6,422 bases of DNA from Hyphomicrobiales bacterium (GTDB lineage: Bacteria; Pseudomonadota; Alphaproteobacteria; Rhizobiales; Aestuariivirgaceae), in contig JABDJG010000102.1 in the NCBI GenBank assembly GCA_013002595.1, positions 1-6,422 on the forward strand, in the 5' to 3' direction. How positions within the stretch are numbered: the stretch's first letter is position 1; every line of letters starts with the position of its first letter. Positions 1 through 4,513 of the stretch are shown piece by piece. Made by a program: the position numbers and the translations under genes. A model generated the notes under the pieces. It did not search any database. It had not been told where the DNA came from and saw only the letters and a program-made list of their open reading frames with translations.

Positions 1-1
1 C

Positions 2-325
2 GGCAATGTCAAGAAGTTGCCGCCGCCGCCGCGCTACAATGTCGGCGTGCTGGACAAATACGGTGTCTATTTCCTCCTTTTGGGGGCAATTTTGATCCTG
101 GCTTCGCTGAAAACGCTTCTTTCTGCCGTGTTGCGGTCGCGCGATGAAACAGCGCCGGAGCCAGAACCGGACGATCCCACCAGATCCCTCGAAGTGGCGA
201 TGGCGGCAGCCGTCAAGCAGAGCCGGTATGAGCCTGCGCCGACACCAGTCGTCTTGCCGCCTGAAAGGGCACCGGTCGACAAGGCGCCGGATGACGCAAA
301 TTTGTCGTTCGGAAAGCGCGCCTAG
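2..325 (+). CDS. C-terminal part of an unrecognised single-pass membrane protein (5' end outside window)
   Basis: The reading frame is open from the first complete codon and ends at TAG 323-325, so the gene very likely starts upstream of the window. A TTG at 17 is in frame, but nothing marks it as a start. The visible 107 residues begin with a basic, proline-rich stretch (KKLPPPPRY). A hydrophobic segment at about visible residues 24-43 (VYFLLLGAILILASLKTLL) looks like one transmembrane helix. After it comes a charged, Pro/Glu/Asp-rich tail of about 60 residues that is probably disordered and ends in GKRA. I recognise no family or catalytic motif. It converges on the lyase gene with only 11 bases between the two stop codons. 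The proline-rich, anchor and disordered-tail layout would suit a small envelope accessory protein, but that is a guess. Confidence is moderate that it is coding and nil for function. Confidence 0.55.
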   Translation, partial: GNVKKLPPPPRYNVGVLDKYGVYFLLLGAILILASLKTLLSAVLRSRDETAPEPEPDDPTRSLEVAMAAAVKQSRYEPAPTPVVLPPERAPVDKAPDDANLSFGKRA

Positions 326-326
326 A

Positions 327-351
327 GCAAACCGCTTTAGAGTTTGCGGTT
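327..351. terminator. Overlapping inverted repeats between convergent genes; possible weak bidirectional terminator
   Basis: Two mutually exclusive perfect 6-bp stems share this spot. GCAAAC (327-332) pairs with GTTTGC (342-347) around a 9-base loop. AACCGC (330-335) pairs with GCGGTT (346-351) around a 10-base loop. They lie across the gap between the convergent stop codons and the last codons of the minus-strand lyase, which is where a shared terminator is expected. Neither strand shows a clear run of T after the stem, so intrinsic termination would be weak at best. Confidence 0.3.
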
Positions 352-1689
352 CTTGAGAAACTGCCGGGTCATTTTGGGGGCGGCACCGAGATAGTTTGCA
401 GGGTCGACCAGTTTGGCCAGAGCGTTCCGGTCCACGACAGCGGTGATCCTGGCATCGGCGACAAGGGCATCGAGGAACGCGGTTCCACTGGTCATGGCAA
501 TGCGGCAGCACTCATAAACGATGTCGTGGGCGGCCTGGCGGCCAAGATGAGGGGCAAGACCCATCATCACCGCCTCGGCAACGATCAGCCCGCCGGTTGT
601 GTCCAGGACCTGGCGCATGGCGCCCGGCCGCACTTCAAGGCCCTCGAGTACTTCGCGGGCAGCCTGCAAGCCTCCTGATGTGACAATAAAGGCGGTTGGA
701 ATAGCCAACCATTCGACATGCCATTGGCCGGAGGCGCGTTCGTGATCCTGGACCATTGCATCGAGCATGGCGGAGTGCTGCTCGCGCACGATCTTGGCTG
801 CGGCCAGCATCATCTCCGATGAGATCGGGTTGCGCTTTTGCGGCATGGTCGAAGAGCCGCCGCGGCCGGGCTGGAAAGGCTCCAGCACTTCGCCGGTTTC
901 GGTCTGCATCATCAACATGATGTCGTAGCCGATCTTGCCGATCGAGGCGGCAACCAGTGCAAGCCAGCCGGTGACTTCGGCAAAGCCGTCGCGGATGGTG
1001 TGCCAGGTCATATCGGGAATGGCGAGCTTGAGTTCCTTGGCCAGGGCAGCCTGTGTGGCAAGGCCGTCCTTTTCGCCAAGCGAGGCAAGTGTGCCGGCAG
1101 CACCGGCAAACGACACAACTTCGAGGCGCGGGCGAAGTTCGCTCAGCCGCTGCCGGTGGCGGTCGATCGCCGACAGCCAGGCGGCAGCCTTATAACCAAA
1201 GGAAACCGGCAAGGCGTGTTGCAGGTGGGTGCGGCCGGCCATCGGCGTGTCGGCGTGGGTCTGTGCCAGTTTGGCAAGGGCCGCTGCGATGGCATCGAGG
1301 TCTGCGGACACAAGATCCAGCGCATCGCGCATCTGCAGGACATCGGCTGTGTCCATGATGTCCTGGGTGGTGGCGCCCCAGTGGCAATATTGACCAGGCC
1401 CGTCGGGCGCCCATTCAGCCAGCTGCTCGATCAAGGGCAGGATCGGATAGCCAACGATGCGGGTGCGCTCTGCCAGTCTTGGCCAGTCGATTTTATCAAC
1501 AGTGGCTGCAGCGGCGATGGCTACAGCTGCTTCGGCCGGGATGATACCAAGGCCGGCCTGAACACGGGCAAGGGCTGCCTCGACATCGAGATAGCGCCGC
1601 ACCATCGCATGATCGGTGAACAGCGCCTGCATGGCAGCTGAGCCGAACATGTCGCTCCATAGCTGCGATCCGATCACGATTGATGGCAT
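337..1689 (-). CDS. Fumarase/adenylosuccinate lyase superfamily enzyme, PcaB-like (3-carboxy-cis,cis-muconate cycloisomerase-type)
   Basis: This 450-residue protein has all three conserved regions of the superfamily, whose members form homotetramers and catalyse reversible beta-elimination from succinyl-type substrates or the related muconate lactonisation. Region 1 is HWGATTQDIMDT (103-114). Region 2 is GRTHLQHALPVSFG (152-165). Region 3 is the signature GSSTMPQKRNP (278-288), with the catalytic serine loop. The C-terminal DPANYLGAAPKM (429-440) fits the ADSL_C domain shared by adenylosuccinate lyases and PcaB. The N-terminus (SDMFGSAAM, YLDVEAALARVQ) resembles PcaB-like proteins rather than PurB, so housekeeping purine synthesis is unlikely. 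No other beta-ketoadipate genes are present, so a true PcaB role is unsupported. The ATG at 1689 has only a poor Shine-Dalgarno (GGGCGG), but it gives the usual family N-terminus. The gene is divergent from the carboxyltransferase, 90 bases away, which suggests a shared pathway or regulator. Family assignment is firm; the substrate is unknown. Confidence 0.9.
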   Translation of the reverse strand: MPSIVIGSQLWSDMFGSAAMQALFTDHAMVRRYLDVEAALARVQAGLGIIPAEAAVAIAAAATVDKIDWPRLAERTRIVGYPILPLIEQLAEWAPDGPGQYCHWGATTQDIMDTADVLQMRDALDLVSADLDAIAAALAKLAQTHADTPMAGRTHLQHALPVSFGYKAAAWLSAIDRHRQRLSELRPRLEVVSFAGAAGTLASLGEKDGLATQAALAKELKLAIPDMTWHTIRDGFAEVTGWLALVAASIGKIGYDIMLMMQTETGEVLEPFQPGRGGSSTMPQKRNPISSEMMLAAAKIVREQHSAMLDAMVQDHERASGQWHVEWLAIPTAFIVTSGGLQAAREVLEGLEVRPGAMRQVLDTTGGLIVAEAVMMGLAPHLGRQAAHDIVYECCRIAMTSGTAFLDALVADARITAVVDRNALAKLVDPANYLGAAPKMTRQFLKNRKL

Positions 1690-1740
1690 GTGGTTCCGCC
1701 CGATGTCCGATGAAACAGTGCCAGGCGACTATTGCCCAAC

Positions 1741-1769
1741 TTGTGCAGCATTGACCAGACCCCTATAAA
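1741..1769 (+). promoter_or_regulatory. Candidate sigma70-type promoter for the carboxyltransferase operon
   Basis: TATAAA (1764-1769) matches five of six positions of the -10 consensus. Seventeen bases upstream is TTGTGC (1741-1746), which matches only the TTG of the -35 consensus. The predicted transcription start falls near 1776-1777, three or four bases before the ATG at 1780, so the transcript would be nearly leaderless. This agrees with the absence of any Shine-Dalgarno before that ATG. The region lies in the 90-bp gap shared with the divergent lyase. I see no equally good promoter facing the lyase. Confidence 0.4.
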
Positions 1770-1779
1770 AATCATCGCG

Positions 1780-3327
1780 ATGAGCTGGAAAGATGAAACC
1801 AATCAAATACACGAACGCCGCCGCCTGGCGAAACTGCAGGGCGGCGCCGATGCCATCAAGGCACAGCACCGCAAAGGCCGGCTGACCATCCGCGAGCGGG
1901 TCGATGCGTTGCTCGATGATGGCTCGTTCGACGAGATCGGCATGGGGGCGGGCGATGCCGAGCTTGACGAGAACGGCAATCTGATTGAATTCTCGCCGGC
2001 CAACTATGTGCTCGGCTTTGGCAAAGTCGACGGACGTCGCTGCATTGTCGGCGGAGAGGATTTCACCCTGAAGGGCGGCTCACCGTCTGCCGCCGGCCAG
2101 CGCAAGAGCGTCTATACCGAAGAGCTTGCGGTCAAGATGCGGATGCCTCTGATCCGGTTACATGAAGGTGCCGGCGGCAGTGTCGGCGGTGCCAAGAAGC
2201 AGAGTTTGAGTGCGCCGGTGTTCGAACCGCACCGGTTCAAATCGGTCGTCCAGGCCATGGCCAGCGTGCCGGTTGCAACAGCTGCGCTTGGCGCGGTTGC
2301 CGGCATGCCGGCGGGACGGCTGGTGGCGGCGCATTTTTCCGTGATGTCGCGCTCAACCGCGCAGGTGCTGATCGCCGGGCCGGCGGTCGTGCAGCGCGCG
2401 ATGGGTGAAAAAAAGACCAAGGAAGAGCTTGGCGGGGCGGATGTCCATACCCGCAATGGCACCGTCGACAATGCCAGCGAAGACGAGACCGAGGCATTGG
2501 CCCAGATCCGCCGGTTTCTGGGCTACATGCCGGCCAATGTCTGGGAGCTGGCCCCGGTGAGCGCGTGCGATGATCCGGTTGACCGGCAGGAAGAGGCCTT
2601 GCTGGAGATCGTGCCGCGCGAGCGCCGGCGGGCATTCGACATGCGCCGGGCACTGGCGATGATCCTTGACCGGGACACGTTCTTTGAAATGGGCAAGGGC
2701 CATGGCCGCAGCCAGATTACCGGGCTGGCGCGAATGCATGGCCAGCCGGTTGGCGTGTGGGCCAACGACGGCAGGCATCTGGCCGGCGCCATGACCGCCA
2801 ACGGTGCGCACAAGGTGCGCCGGTTCATTGAAATGTGCGATACGTTCCACCTGCCGATCCTCAGTTTTGTCGATGAGCCCGGTTTCATGATCGGCTCGCA
2901 ATCGGAGCGCGAGGCAACCATCCGGCATGGTGCAAACGCTGTGTTGACGGCGGCGATGAGCCGGGTGCCTTGGGCAACAGTTATGGTCAGGCGCTCGTTC
3001 GGGGTGGCCCAGGCGGCGCACTATGGACCGGATGGCTATGTGCTGGCCTGGCCATCGGCCGAAACCGGGCCGCTGCCGGTCGAGGGCGGCGTTGCAGTTG
3101 CCTTTCACCGCGAGATTGCCCAGGCCGAGGATCCTGATGCCAAGCGGCGCGAGCTGGAGGAGATGCTGGCGGCCAAGCAATCGCCGTTTCCGCGCGCCGA
3201 GTCTTTTTCGGTGCATGAGTTGATCGACCCGCGCGAGACCAGGCCAATGTTGTGCCGCTGGATCGAACGCATTCAACCGCTGTTGCCGTCCCTGCTGGGA
3301 CCGACAGGGTTTTCTGTCAGGCCGTAA
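1780..3327 (+). CDS. Biotin-dependent acyl-CoA carboxylase, carboxyltransferase subunit (substrate unknown)
   Basis: This 515-residue cytoplasmic protein holds both carboxyltransferase half-domains, as in PccB, MccB and Bacillus YngE, which transfer CO2 from carboxybiotin to an acyl-CoA. The N-terminal crotonase-like half begins with LTIRERVDALLDDGSFDEIG (36-55) and includes EGAGGS (129-134) and KEELGGADVHTRNG (214-227). The C-terminal half has GRSQITGLARMHGQPVGV (309-326), VDEPGFMIGSQSE (364-376), RHGANAV (382-388) and AWPSAE (423-428). The ATG at 1780 is preferred because MSWKDE opens the conserved helix. An in-frame TTG at 1732 would add 16 residues with no family character. No Shine-Dalgarno precedes the ATG. 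The stop overlaps the ribosome binding site of the biotin carrier gene, so the two are surely co-transcribed. Where PccB-type enzymes normally read AGG and AVMGAxGA near the active site, this protein has AGMP (174-177) and GPLPVEGG (430-437), which suggests a distinct branch. Acetyl-, propionyl- or methylcrotonyl-CoA cannot be chosen from sequence. Confidence 0.9.
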   Translation: MSWKDETNQIHERRRLAKLQGGADAIKAQHRKGRLTIRERVDALLDDGSFDEIGMGAGDAELDENGNLIEFSPANYVLGFGKVDGRRCIVGGEDFTLKGGSPSAAGQRKSVYTEELAVKMRMPLIRLHEGAGGSVGGAKKQSLSAPVFEPHRFKSVVQAMASVPVATAALGAVAGMPAGRLVAAHFSVMSRSTAQVLIAGPAVVQRAMGEKKTKEELGGADVHTRNGTVDNASEDETEALAQIRRFLGYMPANVWELAPVSACDDPVDRQEEALLEIVPRERRRAFDMRRALAMILDRDTFFEMGKGHGRSQITGLARMHGQPVGVWANDGRHLAGAMTANGAHKVRRFIEMCDTFHLPILSFVDEPGFMIGSQSEREATIRHGANAVLTAAMSRVPWATVMVRRSFGVAQAAHYGPDGYVLAWPSAETGPLPVEGGVAVAFHREIAQAEDPDAKRRELEEMLAAKQSPFPRAESFSVHELIDPRETRPMLCRWIERIQPLLPSLLGPTGFSVRP

Positions 3328-3331
3328 GGAG
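3326..3331 (+). promoter_or_regulatory. Ribosome binding site for the biotin carrier gene, overlapping the upstream stop codon
   Basis: AAGGAG is a strong Shine-Dalgarno, 10 bases before the GTG at 3342. Its first two bases are also the last two of the carboxyltransferase TAA (3325-3327). This supports the GTG start and translational coupling of the two subunits. Confidence 0.75.
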
Positions 3332-3341
3332 AGATTGAGAC

Positions 3342-3557
3342 GTGGCCACACAAATCAAACTGGAGACCGGCGGCTCCATGTGGAAAATGCTGGTCAGGCA
3401 AGGCGATGACGTAACCGCCGGCCAGGAGCTGTTCATCATGGAAGTCATGAAAATGGAAGTGCCTTACGAGGCGCCGGCTGACGGCAAGATCGTTGCGGTG
3501 CATATCGCAGAAGGCGATGTCGTCGAAGAGGGGCAGCTGGCGCTCGAGATCGACTGA
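3342..3557 (+). CDS. Free-standing biotin carboxyl carrier protein (biotin/lipoyl attachment domain)
   Basis: The protein has 71 residues, essentially one biotinyl domain with no extra N-terminal arm. The attachment motif EVMKME (34-39) has the acceptor lysine at K37. It is followed by the typical second half: APADGKI (44-50), the EGDVVEEGQ turn (57-65) and a closing LALEID. In its expected role K37 is biotinylated by BirA, carboxylated by a biotin carboxylase, and swings to the carboxyltransferase. Stand-alone carriers of about 70 residues are known next to carboxyltransferases of this size, for example YngHB in the Bacillus subtilis yng operon. The VMKM context fits biotinylation better than the DK(A/V) context of lipoylation. 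It starts 14 bases after the carboxyltransferase stop, behind a strong ribosome binding site, so it should be made in step with that subunit. No biotin carboxylase follows, so that partner must be encoded elsewhere. Confidence 0.92.
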   Translation: MATQIKLETGGSMWKMLVRQGDDVTAGQELFIMEVMKMEVPYEAPADGKIVAVHIAEGDVVEEGQLALEID

Positions 3558-3589
3558 CGCCCCGCTTGCTGCGAACGCTTTGCACAACA

Positions 3590-3618
3590 TTTACGGGAAA
3601 CTCGCTGAGCCATATTCT
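3590..3618 (+). promoter_or_regulatory. Candidate promoter for the YkuD-family gene
   Basis: TTTACG (3590-3595) and TATTCT (3613-3618) each match four of six consensus positions and are 17 bases apart. They lie in the 123-bp gap after the biotin carrier gene, which would leave a 5' leader of about 55 bases. The match is ordinary for a random sequence of this length, so confidence is low. The gap size does argue that the YkuD-family gene has its own promoter. Confidence 0.3.
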
Positions 3619-3667
3619 CCAATTAGCCTTATTGTTCGTGTGTTGATGGTGCACGACAGGTCGGCAA

Positions 3668-3674
3668 AAGGGAG
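3668..3674 (+). promoter_or_regulatory. Ribosome binding site deciding the YkuD-family start
   Basis: AAGGGAG lies 6 bases before GTG 3681 and 9 bases before the adjacent in-frame GTG 3684. Either codon is possible, and the choice changes the protein by one residue. Confidence 0.6.
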
Positions 3675-3680
3675 TGAAGC

Positions 3681-4406
3681 GTGGTGCTGAGACGGGTGCT
3701 GCAAACCCTGATTTTGGGCGTTTGTGTGGTTGTGCCGGTGGCGGCTGGCGCCTGGTGGGTGTCGCTCGAGCCGGGCTATGTCGCCGGCCATAAGGCAGCC
3801 GATAATGCCGAAAGGAAACTGGCGCGCGAGACGTTCTGGACCGGGCTGCCGGTTTATGTGCGTATCTTCAAGCAGGAATCGCTGCTTGAGCTGTGGATGC
3901 GCAGAGGCCAGAAATGGCAGCTGTTCGGCACGTTTCCGATCTGCTCGTGGTCCGGCAGGCTGGGGCCGAAACTGAAGGAAGGAGACGGACAATCGCCGGA
4001 AGGCTTTTATACGGTGGCCAAATCGAGCCTCAACCCCAACAGCAGCTATCATCTGTCGTTCAATCTGGGGTTTCCCAATGCCTATGACCGGTCGCACGGG
4101 CGGACCGGTTCGTTCCTGATGGTGCACGGGAGCTGCGTGTCGATCGGTTGTTACGCGATGACCGATCCGGGTATCGACATCATCTACCGGCTGACCGAGG
4201 CAGCGCTTGATGCCGGCCAGACCATGGTTCCGGTGCACATCTTTCCCTTCTGGATGAGCGATGAAAACATGGCCAGGCATAGCCAGTCGAAGTGGATTGA
4301 TTTCTGGCGCGAATTGAAAGTCGGCTTCGATGTTTTCGAGGCTGACAGGAAGGTGCCGAAGATATCGGTGTCGCCAAAGCGCTACGTCATCAAGACACCC
4401 GGCTGA
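3681..4406 (+). CDS. YkuD-domain L,D-transpeptidase family protein, YafK/DpaA-like
   Basis: This 241-residue protein has an N-terminal hydrophobic segment after two arginines (about 6-26), which is a signal peptide or membrane anchor. There is no lipobox, so the rest should be periplasmic. The YkuD catalytic motif HGxxxSxGC is intact as HGSCVSIGC (149-157), with nucleophile C157, H149 and S154. Flanking motifs SPEGFY (105-110), LNPNSSYHLSFNLGFPNAYD (117-136) and RTGSFLMVHG (141-150) fit the YafK subfamily. The length is close to E. coli YafK (about 246). E. coli YafK/DpaA (LdtF) cuts the bond between Braun lipoprotein and peptidoglycan diaminopimelate rather than forming cross-links, so hydrolase and transferase activities are both possible here. 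The YkuD fold would need C157 for either. C152 in the same loop is a second cysteine. The roughly 50 residues after position 190 are basic and Trp-rich (WIDFWRELK). The gene stands apart from its neighbours and ends with no convincing terminator. Family is confident, exact activity is not. Confidence 0.9.
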   Translation: MVLRRVLQTLILGVCVVVPVAAGAWWVSLEPGYVAGHKAADNAERKLARETFWTGLPVYVRIFKQESLLELWMRRGQKWQLFGTFPICSWSGRLGPKLKEGDGQSPEGFYTVAKSSLNPNSSYHLSFNLGFPNAYDRSHGRTGSFLMVHGSCVSIGCYAMTDPGIDIIYRLTEAALDAGQTMVPVHIFPFWMSDENMARHSQSKWIDFWRELKVGFDVFEADRKVPKISVSPKRYVIKTPG

Positions 4407-4475
4407 GGCCATCCGGGGCCTACCGTGATCGGTTTTATATCATGCGTGTTTGCAGCGTGACCTGGGTTCGCTAGT

Positions 4476-4497
4476 GTTGATTGTTCCCCGAATCAAC
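4476..4497. repeat. Perfect 7-bp inverted repeat upstream of the spermidine-synthase-like gene
   Basis: GTTGATT (4476-4482) and AATCAAC (4491-4497) are exact reverse complements separated by 8 bases (GTTCCCCG). The repeat ends 16 bases before the ATG at 4514. No T-run follows, so it is not an intrinsic terminator. It could be a dyad operator or a leader hairpin near the translation start. Confidence 0.45.
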
Positions 4498-4513
4498 CAG
4501 AACTGACGGTCTC

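Noticed and set aside
838..1641. Plus-strand open frame of 267 codons antisense to the lyase
   Set aside because: It mirrors a well-conserved enzyme gene, has no recognisable domain, and is the usual by-product of GC-rich third positions.
337..1689. Calling the lyase PurB or PcaB by name
   Set aside because: The N-terminus is not PurB-like, the active-site His may not suit PcaB, and no purine or beta-ketoadipate genes are nearby.
1731..1757. Possible LysR-type dyad in the divergent gap (ATTGC ... GCAGCAT)
   Set aside because: The arms match only partly, and no LysR-family gene lies in the window.
1732..1779. Upstream TTG start adding 16 residues to the carboxyltransferase
   Set aside because: The extra residues have no family likeness, no ribosome binding site supports the TTG, and MSWKDE at 1780 matches the normal N-terminus.
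2353..3351. Minus-strand open frame of 332 codons antisense to the carboxyltransferase
   Set aside because: Although long, its composition (His, Arg, Pro, Gln-rich) is typical of an antisense shadow, and the plus strand encodes conserved carboxyltransferase motifs throughout.
3591..4412. Minus-strand open frame of 273 codons antisense to the YkuD-family gene
   Set aside because: The plus strand carries an intact HGxxxSxGC catalytic motif and signal segment; the antisense product matches nothing I recognise.
4406..4436. Two small adjacent hairpins (AGGCC/GGCCT, then ACCG/CGGT followed by TTTT) as a terminator after the YkuD-family gene
   Set aside because: The stems are only 5 and 4 bp and the T-run is four bases, too weak to call as an intrinsic terminator.
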